Source: CBINFS01 sp966250015 (GTDB lineage: Bacteria > Bacteroidota > Rhodothermia > Rhodothermales > DASSAV01). Taken from it: 64,000 nt of DNA. The translations under genes and the position numbers were made by a program. This document shows, in pieces, positions 48,001 to 56,600 of this stretch; the first letter of the stretch is position 1, and each line of letters opens with the position of its first letter. The stretch lies in the NCBI GenBank assembly GCA_966250015.1, contig CBINFS010000008.1, positions 1-64,000 on the forward strand, read 5' to 3'. The notes under the pieces are model-generated. The model was given only the letters and a program-made list of their open reading frames with translations, had not been told where the DNA came from and searched no databases.

Positions 48001-49549
48001 GATGGCAACACTCGGGCGAGCCGCCACCCACGCCAGTCATACAGGTGCGGAGCGACTTACCCATCGCAGCACCATATGCCGCCGACAAACATCTCCCGCC
48101 CTGAAGAACGGTCTCTTCATCCGACCCGATTAGGGCAAAGATACCCGCGCCGGATTCAAGCTCGATATCGGCCGGCGAGGCAGTGACGGCTTGCTGTTCG
48201 AGGTCGGGATAGGCCTTCGAAATTCGCTGCTGGAGGCGTTCGACTTTCGGAAGACGTACTTCCGGGAGCTTGAAAGTCGTACCGAGGAACACGTGTCTCC
48301 GACTTAAAGTACCCGCCTGCATCCGGTTGAAGACCGCTACTAGCTCACCGGCGGTCGTTGCCAGCGCCTCGCTGAAGGTTACTTCATACAGCACGGGGCG
48401 ATCCGACTGCCTCGTAAACACCTCATACGACGGATAAGGCGGCGTACCTGATCCAGCCTTTCCATTCTCCTCAGCCCGAACAAATGCGGCCTGTATAGCT
48501 TCGAAGAGGCTGCCTGAGCCGGATGCACTGGCGGTTGCCTGACCGAGAACGGCCAAGCCTTTACGGCCACGTAGCAGTTTGGTAATCCCTGGACCGTCGA
48601 AAGGCCAACGGGCGTTCACTTTTAAAAGGCCGGCACGAAGCTTCGACTTGCTTCTCAGGTAGTCTACTACTTCCTTCAGCGGTTCAACGATCGCACCTTC
48701 GGCGACGACAACGTACTCGGCATCGTCTAGCCGGTAGCCCTCGATTCTGGAATACGTGCGTCCCGTGAGCTCCGCAAATCGTTCAAAGGCCTTGTCGACG
48801 AGCGCGCCGATTTGATCGACGAAAAAGACCCTCCCGGCTGCACGTGAGAGGTATTCGAGCTGCGTATCCCGCGAGACGCCTACACCCAGCGGACGGTCGA
48901 GGTCAAGCCAGGCGGGCAGGCCGGGACGTTCATTCCCGAACAGGATCTCTTGCTCCGGCGTGGGCGACGTGACCTTATCCTTTGGATCCCCAACAAAGGT
49001 TTTTATGAGTGCCGTTTCAGGTGCAGCGACCGTCTGCTGCGAAAAACCCGTGGTGGCTGTATCCTGAACGCAAACCACGGGACACATTGCAGCATCCGCA
49101 ATATGCCGTGCGATGAGGGTAAAATCCGCCGTCTCCTGAACGTTCGCGGCATTTAGGAGGACTACACCTCGTTCAGCGAGTGCCCGGCGTGCGTCTTCTT
49201 CCCCGCCGGAACGCGCCAGGTGATGGACGACGATCGGGAGCCTGCGTGAGGCTGCCCGCGCCAGAAAGGAAGAATTGTCTTCGAGGAAGCTCCCGTCCGT
49301 AAACCCTGCCGCACGAACGCCCGTCACGGCCAGTCCTTCAAGCAGGCCGGCCAGCAGTTCACCTGATTTTGCGGTGCGCGAATTAACCTTGTTGACTCGC
49401 TTCCACGCTGAACCGCTCAGGACGACCAGTTCGCTGCCAGCTGACGCTTCAGTCCGGAGCGCCGCGTCACACCCTTCAAGAACCGTGCGCTCGCCCGGAA
49501 AGGGAGCCGGTTTATGTTGATCCGTTTTTACTGTTTTCTTAAACAGCAC
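45086..49549 (-). CDS. Full-length degenerate PFOR paralogue in the Rnf operon
   Basis: A 1487-residue protein collinear with the intact NifJ encoded at 53658. Residues 105-170 match PFOR domain I (VVHHLARS; NVQETADFTLIARHIAD), but the catalytic Glu loop is missing. Residues 215-335 match domain II (RVFFVDQIGALVDKAFERFA; IVEPLKEVVDYL). Residues 465-620 match the gamma domain. The first ferredoxin site is CTACAKC followed by Ser768 instead of the fourth Cys. The second site keeps only Cys908, although the next stretch (LHFMRALPEVP) still aligns. Residues 1110-1290 match the TPP domain, but GDG and the Asn motif are lost (TTDTG; SDVESLVD). A helical insert fills 985-1095. It overlaps rnfB by 11 nt. 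It is probably a structural or electron-docking pseudoenzyme. Confidence 0.85.
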   Translation of the reverse strand: MLFKKTVKTDQHKPAPFPGERTVLEGCDAALRTEASAGSELVVLSGSAWKRVNKVNSRTAKSGELLAGLLEGLAVTGVRAAGFTDGSFLEDNSSFLARAASRRLPIVVHHLARSGGEEDARRALAERGVVLLNAANVQETADFTLIARHIADAAMCPVVCVQDTATTGFSQQTVAAPETALIKTFVGDPKDKVTSPTPEQEILFGNERPGLPAWLDLDRPLGVGVSRDTQLEYLSRAAGRVFFVDQIGALVDKAFERFAELTGRTYSRIEGYRLDDAEYVVVAEGAIVEPLKEVVDYLRSKSKLRAGLLKVNARWPFDGPGITKLLRGRKGLAVLGQATASASGSGSLFEAIQAAFVRAEENGKAGSGTPPYPSYEVFTRQSDRPVLYEVTFSEALATTAGELVAVFNRMQAGTLSRRHVFLGTTFKLPEVRLPKVERLQQRISKAYPDLEQQAVTASPADIELESGAGIFALIGSDEETVLQGGRCLSAAYGAAMGKSLRTCMTGVGGGSPECCHLTAFAGADSAIPSTAHSWDAAIVSTPEQWYSLDRLRSGGLLVTGWNESILTHQQHLFARVVSALNERNVQAYFVNVSKAISTLSAPPELLPWVEQAVLIGAFAEKNSAIDTSQKESLRRAWLGELASRDLVEGRSIEVLERAFDYGAGQVAELPSARLADEMRKAPEPEAPWTAKSEKQVDESVFDLGRFWDSTGYLIESGRKDQLTAIPYLATDTMPARSSVFHDRAASRGRLVQWVPEKCTACAKCLMLSPDSAFPATIQDLGTLVETAFRLCKAGGESLLQLQRIQKHLVPEAHKLFARDATPTYTTLGALLQDAFEGLLQKLKPADQQRQALETEFAALQRVAASFPIARTETFFDKPEKEQKGSGLVFSLLVDPEAGEWDERSAELCTLGALEVVEQTQERVTTARDNLHFMRALPEVPVEKIRSFIRQEYPETLAYYLLNRRVHNAVLGGGKAGRESSGPRIAVRLVAGLVEATLRPRIDAFVKEIDELISRIEARIDEILHAAVQVKDHLLLEERLAELKTSSLDIETLAPVLKESGEGVVDKERLSRLVTTYRELKALKDAYVDAGHGDGRARMIAGLSDQKAFSWARSFPYNPFPFPWICNADRGSSGLVEGLFEGVMRQMTDGFAAVRKARLYADDAYKPDKHDAFFESFGWKDFSPEEKALCPPVLLFTTDTGLPLDQWVNRQLPVKVLVLSDVESLVDVSSSRDLALSAITLQNVFVLQGSIGMPEHLMAGLLAGLEYPGPALFHVYAPSPASGWETTTESLEQARRAVASRVLPLFVFDPSREGSFFEKLDLSDNPDVDAVWCAGENEAAEVFTLADWAARESRLKEHFTPLQNGDGSSQGVPVHVYLDLDEKQRKGKLPVVVNPAAPTEFLAVSDEIVALTTACRDRWRTLQAIPAHRPVIGTGEVGEKVESGVSEEALRYHALLTQKLLALSGFAPQTSSGSGITETSEKTQKAGV

Positions 49550-50390
49550 GGTGATATACCTCTGATTCTGTCATGGCACGGTGAAGCTCCGGGAACTGCT
49601 GTCCATCTATCCAGGTGATGGCTCCCGTCGGACACCGGTAAGTTGCGATCTCGGTTTGCAGGTCGAGCCTATCCCTGTTGATGACGGGCAGGTTGAGCTT
49701 CATCTGGATAAGGTCTTCGGGTGCATCCGCTGCACACCGCGTACACCCGGTACATCCGACCTTGCAAACTTCAGTGACGGAGTCTCCTTCAAGGATCGAT
49801 TTGCATTGAACGAGCAAACGTTGCCGGACCGGCAGTATCTCGAAGAGACCTTTGGGACACGCTTCAACGCAGTCACCGCAGGCCGTGCACTTTTCCACGT
49901 CAACCACCGGTAAGCCGTTCGGGCTCATGGTGATGGCGTCGAAATTGCACGCCACCTCGCAATCTCCCAGGCCGAGACAGCCGTACGTACAACCTTTGAA
50001 TCCGCCGCCCACCGTTGCCGCAGCGCGGCACGACGGGTAACCTTCATACTGGGCAACGTGAATGGCCACGTCATTTCCGCCCGCGCAATGCAAACGGGCT
50101 ACCTTTTTTTCTACGGTGCCCGCGTCGATGCCCAGCAGTTTGGCGATGTACTCCGCGACGTTGGCTCCACCCACCGAACACTGGCTGGGAAGGACCTCTC
50201 CGTTGACGACTTTCTCCGCAAAAGCCTGGCAACCCGGATAGCCGCACGCCCCGCAGTTGGCTCCCGGCAGGTGGTTGTAAACCAGCTCGATGCGGGGATC
50301 CTCTTCTACTGCGAAATAGCGGTTTGCGAATGCCAGGACTATAGCGAGAAAGATGCTCAATCCTGCAAGGAAACTGAGTGCCAGGATCAT
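49539..50390 (-). CDS. rnfB: Rnf complex ferredoxin-type subunit B
   Basis: A 283-residue protein with an N-terminal membrane helix (LSFLAGLSIFLAIVLAFANR), then the 4Fe-4S 'Fes' motif CGACGYPGC, then ferredoxin sites CTYGCLGLGDCEVAC and CTACGDCVEACP. The third site is CTGCTRC with Ala where the last Cys is expected; a distant Cys in YRCPTGAI may supply it. RnfB accepts electrons from reduced ferredoxin at the cytoplasmic face. It lies first among the rnf genes, 13 nt after the 740-residue gene, unlike the common CDGEAB order. Confidence 0.95.
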   Translation of the reverse strand: MILALSFLAGLSIFLAIVLAFANRYFAVEEDPRIELVYNHLPGANCGACGYPGCQAFAEKVVNGEVLPSQCSVGGANVAEYIAKLLGIDAGTVEKKVARLHCAGGNDVAIHVAQYEGYPSCRAAATVGGGFKGCTYGCLGLGDCEVACNFDAITMSPNGLPVVDVEKCTACGDCVEACPKGLFEILPVRQRLLVQCKSILEGDSVTEVCKVGCTGCTRCAADAPEDLIQMKLNLPVINRDRLDLQTEIATYRCPTGAITWIDGQQFPELHRAMTESEVYHRAV

Positions 50391-50403
50391 GTTTTTGCCT
50401 CCG

Positions 50404-52626
50404 TCACAGATACGGTTCGGCTCTTTTCATGAGCTCCGCAAGGTCTGGCTCGTCCGGATTGAGTGGTTTCCCGGGATGAATGATGCCGGCGGGGCATTTC
50501 TCCGCCGCCTCCACCAGATCCCTGTACGGTCCTCCACGCGGATCCTTTACATAGGCTTTGCCGTCTTCGTTGTAGGCGAAAATCTTGTCGTTCCGGTTGA
50601 TGCATTCGTCACAGGACGTACAGTCCGGAGTATCGATGTACGCCTCATCCAGGGATAGACTCTCTTCCTCTTCAGCAACGGGCGCCGGTTCAGCTGGCGG
50701 TTCCGGTTCGGAAGGCCTGGCGGCCGGAGCTGCAACTGGGGCCGCTGGTGTCTGCACGAGTGCAGCGGGTTTGAAGTCCACGGACAGGTTGACTCCATCC
50801 GTTCCAAGCCCCAGCAATCCGGCTGCGATGTTCGAGACGATCTGCTGCGCCATCGCGCCTTTCATCTGCTCGATCTCCTCCTGATGCCGGCGTTGGATGT
50901 CCTCTTTTTCGATCTCGAACTCAAGAAGCAACCGTTCCTTCGTCAACGCCACCGCACGCTCTGCATGTGAGTTGTGAATACCACCGCGCTCCTGCAGGCA
51001 GCGCCATCTCGCCCTTACGGTCCGGGCCGCACGGACGATTGCCGGTGACACGATCACCTGCTGTTCTTTACCCTTGGAGTCAGCCATCAGAATGAACGGC
51101 GCCTTCGATGCGCTGGCCGCCTCCGATTCCTCCAGGTAGTGATCGAGTGGTACGAGAAGCGATCGATCAAAACCTGCCGGCACCGGCACGTATTCCCTAG
51201 ACAGGCGAGCGTCGCAAACCAGAAACTCGGCGGCAGTAAGCACGAAGTCTTTGCCCCCACCCTTGCCGGTGGTATCCGGTGCATGAAGTGAAACCCACTT
51301 TTGCTCCGGTTGCTTATTGTCAATCAGTCGGAATCGAGAAGCCTGATCCTCACCTGCTGATGGATCGTACACGAACGACGGGTACACCCGCGAATCGGCG
51401 GCAAGCTGCGCGTACAGGTCTGGCTCGATTCCGTGTGTTTCAACGTGCTGTCCCGTGAAGACGACGAACAGGGCTGAACCGGCGAATCGAAGGCCTTCCT
51501 GAAGACCCTGAATCAGCGACACGGCTCGCGACGCGGTCGTCTGCATTACGAAAACGCGCCCGATGGCCATCGCACGTTCTGCAAGCTGCGTCCGCCATCC
51601 ACTCAAGCAGGCCGGATCGTAAGACCCGACCGTTACGAGCATTTTGATCGGTACGCCATTCTCGAGCAGCGGCAGGATAGCATCACTCGACACCTCTCCA
51701 AGCCGATCGGCTTCAACCTTTACGGATACCGGCGGGAAACTCGCCCTGTCCTCTGCCGATAGATCGTCAAACGTGAACGTGTCGAATAGTTCGTCGTGCT
51801 CGTCCTCCCGGTAAGCTTGTGAAGCCTCCAGGCGCGCCATGTAGAGCGTGCGGTAGAAGGACAGCCTCTCCTGCACCTTGTCCCGGATGTAGGTCTGCAA
51901 CGAACGCTCAACCGGGACTTCTTCCGGCTTACCGTTCAGGACCACCTGATGCTTCCAGGCATTCAGGCCGTTGACGAGCTCGGTAAGCCTGTTGGACCGC
52001 TTGACGTCAGCTCCGCAGGTATCCATCTCGTTTTTAAGGACTTCTGCGAGCTCTGCCACTTCACTGACCAAGCCCGCCTTGAGCTCGGCCAACCACCATT
52101 CTTCCACGAGCGCAAGCAGCCGGGCGGGTGTGTCCGGGCCAAACCCAATGACCCTGCCATCCGTCGTAACCTGCTTTCTGAGCTGGCTGAGCGTCTGCCG
52201 AATTATCTCCCTCTCGCTTTCCGGAAGGTTCGGGTTGGCAATCATGGTCGTAGCCGCTGCGCCCCATAGGTCGGCAAGCGTCTTTTCCTTTTCCTGCCCT
52301 GCCGCAAGCGTAATCTCACGAATCAGGCGCGTCACGACCTTGGCCTGGTACTCTGCCTCGTCACTCGTCAGGACAAGCGCTCTCGCAGCTTCCTCGATGA
52401 TCTCGGCAACCGGTCTTATGGAAGGGGTTCCGTCTTCTTCCGAAATACAAACGGGGAATTCCGCCGAAAGGCCGCCCGATTGCTGAACGGCAGCGACACA
52501 GGCTGGAACCAGATGGCCAGGTCCGTCACCGGATTCCAGTTCTGAACGATACTTATTGAACCGGCGCATCAAAAGCGCCGAATCTAAAAAGGAATGACTA
52601 TCAGCTTTTTGCATATTGCTTTTCAA
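50404..52626 (-). CDS. Dead PFOR beta-domain protein with C-terminal ferredoxin
   Basis: A 740-residue protein, first in the operon. The N-terminal 200 residues are helical and unassigned. Residues about 255-430 match the PFOR C-terminal region of the 1487-residue protein segment by segment: EDEHDELFDTFTFDDLS with PDKHDAFFESFGWKDFS, PIKMLVTVGSYD with PVKVLVLSDVES, and IQGLQEGLRFAGSALFVVF with MAGLLAGLEYPGPALFHVY. No TPP motif remains. A Glu/Lys-rich helix around 565-600 and a Pro/Ala linker (about 625-655) lead to a one-cluster ferredoxin: Cys669, 672, 675 and 711 (CTSCDEC, KCPAGIIHPGKP). The ferredoxin could deliver electrons to RnfB, whose gene follows after 13 nt. Confidence 0.8.
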   Translation of the reverse strand: MKSNMQKADSHSFLDSALLMRRFNKYRSELESGDGPGHLVPACVAAVQQSGGLSAEFPVCISEEDGTPSIRPVAEIIEEAARALVLTSDEAEYQAKVVTRLIREITLAAGQEKEKTLADLWGAAATTMIANPNLPESEREIIRQTLSQLRKQVTTDGRVIGFGPDTPARLLALVEEWWLAELKAGLVSEVAELAEVLKNEMDTCGADVKRSNRLTELVNGLNAWKHQVVLNGKPEEVPVERSLQTYIRDKVQERLSFYRTLYMARLEASQAYREDEHDELFDTFTFDDLSAEDRASFPPVSVKVEADRLGEVSSDAILPLLENGVPIKMLVTVGSYDPACLSGWRTQLAERAMAIGRVFVMQTTASRAVSLIQGLQEGLRFAGSALFVVFTGQHVETHGIEPDLYAQLAADSRVYPSFVYDPSAGEDQASRFRLIDNKQPEQKWVSLHAPDTTGKGGGKDFVLTAAEFLVCDARLSREYVPVPAGFDRSLLVPLDHYLEESEAASASKAPFILMADSKGKEQQVIVSPAIVRAARTVRARWRCLQERGGIHNSHAERAVALTKERLLLEFEIEKEDIQRRHQEEIEQMKGAMAQQIVSNIAAGLLGLGTDGVNLSVDFKPAALVQTPAAPVAAPAARPSEPEPPAEPAPVAEEEESLSLDEAYIDTPDCTSCDECINRNDKIFAYNEDGKAYVKDPRGGPYRDLVEAAEKCPAGIIHPGKPLNPDEPDLAELMKRAEPYL

Positions 52627-53657
52627 ACGGGCAAATGGAACACCCGTGTTTGCGACCGGCTGTTCATATCCAGTATATCAGGAAACAGCAAGGACTGACC
52701 TTCAAAATGATAATCCATGAAGGAATTGACAGACCTGAACGCGTCGAAGAGCATGAGAATTGTCCTGTATCGCTGTTGACCATTCCTTCCCTAATGACAC
52801 CTCAATCGTTGAGGAACAGGGTTACCAATGGTTGCGAAACAGTGTACCTGATCATCCAGGATTCGACAGGACTTCCTCCGTATCCACAAGGGCTTTCTCT
52901 TCTTCGCAGCAGCTACCGTAGCCGTCCTCACCTTCCGGTTCAATTCCCCCGGATTCAGCGTCATCCAGACGATCCATTGCCATTTCTTCCATTCTTTATT
53001 ACCCCCGGCCAGGTTCCGGCTATCTCCCGCTTCCTGTAGCCGTGTAAATTGATCATTCAGCAACCCAAAATCATGGTTCAGAGTGTGGATATTGTACGAA
53101 AGATACCCCGAACCCTATTTCAGATATTATTGTCCAAAAACTTCGATTTTGCCTTACGACTTATTGGGTTATTTCTACAACAAACCTTCACAAATAAGGT
53201 CGTCGGCTGCACGAAATCTTCACCTAAAAGGTATCATTACCCATGCCCTATACGAATATGCAGCGGGAATACTATTAATACTACCTTGTCTATAATATTC
53301 ATATCGTATCCTCGAATTATTATTACCAGCTTCATTGGTATAAAGCAACGTCCATCGGACCTTTACAACTGAAGATGTACACCCCTGGTCGGGGATGCTC
53401 AGTGCCTCTCTGACCATTTCGGGTAATGGTACACAAGATTCTTCCATCCTTTTTCGAAGGGAAGATGCTAAATGAAACGGAGGGTATGATAAGAGATCAT
53501 ATTCAGCGAAAGCTCACCTTTTCCGTGCTGTCATTTTGTCAATAATCCGGTAGGTTAGTTTTCTGCCTTTTCTTCCTGGAAGATGTGGCGTTGAGGGATC
53601 TGTGACTCTATCCCCTTTCGGTGTCAAATAACAACGTTTCAATAGAGACGAAAGACT
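52627..53657. other. Divergent 1-kb intergenic region between Rnf operon and nifJ
   Basis: No convincing gene is present. The half near nifJ (about 53040-53360) is clearly richer in A and T than the flanks, and its small open frames have no protein character. A short hairpin, ACGGG/CCCGT, lies at about 52628-52648. This region must hold the promoters of both the Rnf operon and the PFOR gene and is long for this compact window. I could not identify a reliable -33/-7 pair or an FNR-type site by eye. Confidence 0.5.
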
Positions 53658-56600
53658 ATGACGCGTCAACAAGTCGCCATGGACGGCAACGAAGCGGCTG
53701 CTTACGTTGCTTTCAAAACCAATGAGGTAATAGCAATTTATCCCATTACTCCGGCCTCTCCGATGGGTGAGCTATCGGACTACTGGAGTGCCATGAACGA
53801 AAAGAACATCTGGGGCACCGTGCCCCGGGTGATCGAAATGCAGTCGGAAGCAGGCGCTGCAGGAGCTGCACACGGAGCGCTTCAGGCCGGCTCGCTTACG
53901 ACGACCTTCACGGCGAGCCAGGGCTTGCTGCTGATGATCCCCAACATGTACAAGATTGCCGGGGAGCTCAGCAGCACCGTCTTCCACATAACCGCTCGTT
54001 CCCTGGCCACCCATGCACTCTCTATCTTTGGCGACCACAGCGACGTGATGGCGGCACGATCCACCGGGTGGGGTATGCTGTTCTCCAATTCCGTCCAGGA
54101 GGTGATGGACCTGGCCCTCATCGCCCAGATGAGCACCATGGAGAGCCGTGTGCCTTTCCTGCACATCTTTGACGGCTTCAGAACCTCCCACGAGATCCGG
54201 AAGATCGAAAAACTCAACGACGAGGACATTCGCGCGCTGATCAGCGATGAGCTGGTCCGGAAGTTTCGGAGCCTGGCCATGTCGCCCGATCGGCCTGTGA
54301 TCCGTGGGACGGCACAGAACCCGGACGTCTACTTCCAGGCGCGTGAAACCGTCAACCCCTTCTATCAGGCGACCCCGGCTATCGTCCAAAAGGCGATGGA
54401 CCAGTTTGCAAAGCAAGTAGGCCGCTCTTATCACCTCTTCGACTACGTTGGCGCGCCCGACGCGGAACGTGTCATCGTGATCATGGGCTCGGGTGCAGAA
54501 GCCGTCCACGAAACGGTTGACTACCTCGTCGACCGTGGCGAAAAAGTTGGCCTGCTGAAGGTTCGCCTCTTCAGGCCTTTCTCGACTGAGCACTTCCTCA
54601 AAGCCCTTCCAGCGTCCACACGTGTGATCTCCGTGCTCGACCGCACGAAGGAACCGGGAGCGATCGGCGAGCCGCTATATCAGGACGTGATGACCGCCGT
54701 GGCAAGAGGGTTCAGTGACGGGACCGCACCGTTCGAGTCGTTCCCGAAAATCGTAGGCGGCCGGTACGGTTTGTCGTCGAAGGAGTTCACGCCCGCGATG
54801 GCCAAAGGCCTCTTCGACGACATGGCGAAGGAAAAGCCGAAAAACCAGTTCACGATCGGCATCTATGACGACGTAACGCACTCCAGCATCGATTACGACC
54901 CCGAATTCAGCATCGAATCGGAGGACGTCACTCGCGCTGTATTCTGGGGTCTTGGCTCAGACGGCACCGTTGGGGCGAACAAGAACTCGATCAAGATCAT
55001 CGCCGAGGAGACCGACAATTACGCCGTCGGCTACTTCGTTTACGATTCCAAAAAAGCCGGCGCCAGGACTATCTCTCACCTTCGCTTTGGTCCCAAACCC
55101 ATCCGCGGCACGTATCTCATCAGCAAAGCCAACTTCGTCGCCGTCCATCAGTTCAGTTTCCTCGAGCAGGTGGATACGCTCGAGATGGCGGACGAAGGCG
55201 CCGTCTTCCTGCTGAACAGCACTTACGGCCCGGATGAAGTCTGGGACCACATCCCTCGTGAGGTGCAGCAGCAGATCCTGGATAAGAAGCTCAAGTTCTA
55301 CGTCATCGACGGCTATGAGGTCGCCGGAAAGGTCGGGCTGGGTGTACGGATCAACACGATCATGCAGACCTGCTTCTTCGCGCTGAGCGGCGTCCTTCCG
55401 CGCGACGAAGCGATTGCCAAAATCAAAGAGTACATCCAAAAGACGTACGGTAAGCGGGGCAAGGCGGTGGTCCAGCAGAACTTTGCTGCGGTCGATGCAG
55501 CCCTCTCCCACCTACACGAAGTAAACGTTCCGGCGGTTGCCGACGGAAAAATCGAACGGCCGCCGGTCGTACCGAAGCATGCACCGGAGTTCGTCCAGAA
55601 GGTAACGGCCGAAATCATGGCGGGGCGCGGCGACCTTCTGCCGGTCAGTGCGATGCCGGTTGACGGTACGTTCCCGACCGGCACCACCCAGTGGGAGAAG
55701 CGCAACATCGCGCTGGAGATCCCGGTCTGGGAAACGGATCTCTGTATCCAGTGTGGTAAGTGCGTCAACGTGTGCCCGCACGCGGTCATTCGTGCGAAAG
55801 TCTATTCACCTGACCTTCTGGCCGACGCACCCCCGACGTTCAAATCAGCCGAAGCACGCTGGCGCGAATTTCCGGACATGATGTACACCCTTCAGGTGGC
55901 GCCGGAAGACTGCACGGGATGTCAGTTATGCGTGGAAATCTGCCCTGCCAAGGACAAAAGCCAGGTCAATCGCAAGGCGCTCAACATGGCGCCCCAGCCC
56001 CCGATCCGCGAACAGGAACGCGAGAACTGGGAGTTCTTCCTCAATCTCCCCGAGGTGCCTCGCTTCAGCACGGGTGACGGCGCGCCGAGCGTGGCCTTCA
56101 ACAAGGTCAAGAACGTGCAGCTATTGCAGCCGCTTTTTGAGTTCTCTGGAGCTTGCGCGGGCTGCGGTGAGACGCCGTATTTGCGCACCATTTCGCAGCT
56201 CTTCGGCGATCGTGCATTGATGGCAAACGCCACGGGTTGTTCGTCGATCTACGGAGGAAACTTGCCGACGACACCGTGGGCAAAGAACAAGGAGGGACGC
56301 GGTCCTGCATGGAGCAACTCACTCTTTGAGGACAACGCAGAGTTCGGCCTCGGCATGCGTCTTGCACTCGACAAGCAGCTCGAATATGCGCAGGAGCTCG
56401 TATCCCGCCTGAGAGGAAAGATCGGTGATGCCTTTGCAGGCGAGCTGCTCATGGCCGATCAATCCGACGAAGCGGGGATTGCAGCCCAGCGTGAACGGGT
56501 TGCCCATCTGAAAGAGCTGCTCAAAGGCGATCCGGATCCGGCGGCCCGAGACCTGTACGCACTCGCCGACGTGCTCGTGAAGAAGAGCGTCTGGATCATT

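Noticed and set aside
53083..53295. 70-residue open frame in the PFOR/Rnf intergenic region
   Set aside because: It has no ribosome-binding site, no recognisable protein character and a composition typical of AT-rich noncoding DNA.
53772..54593. 273-residue open frame antisense to nifJ
   Set aside because: It is entirely within the strongly conserved PFOR gene and shows no independent coding evidence.
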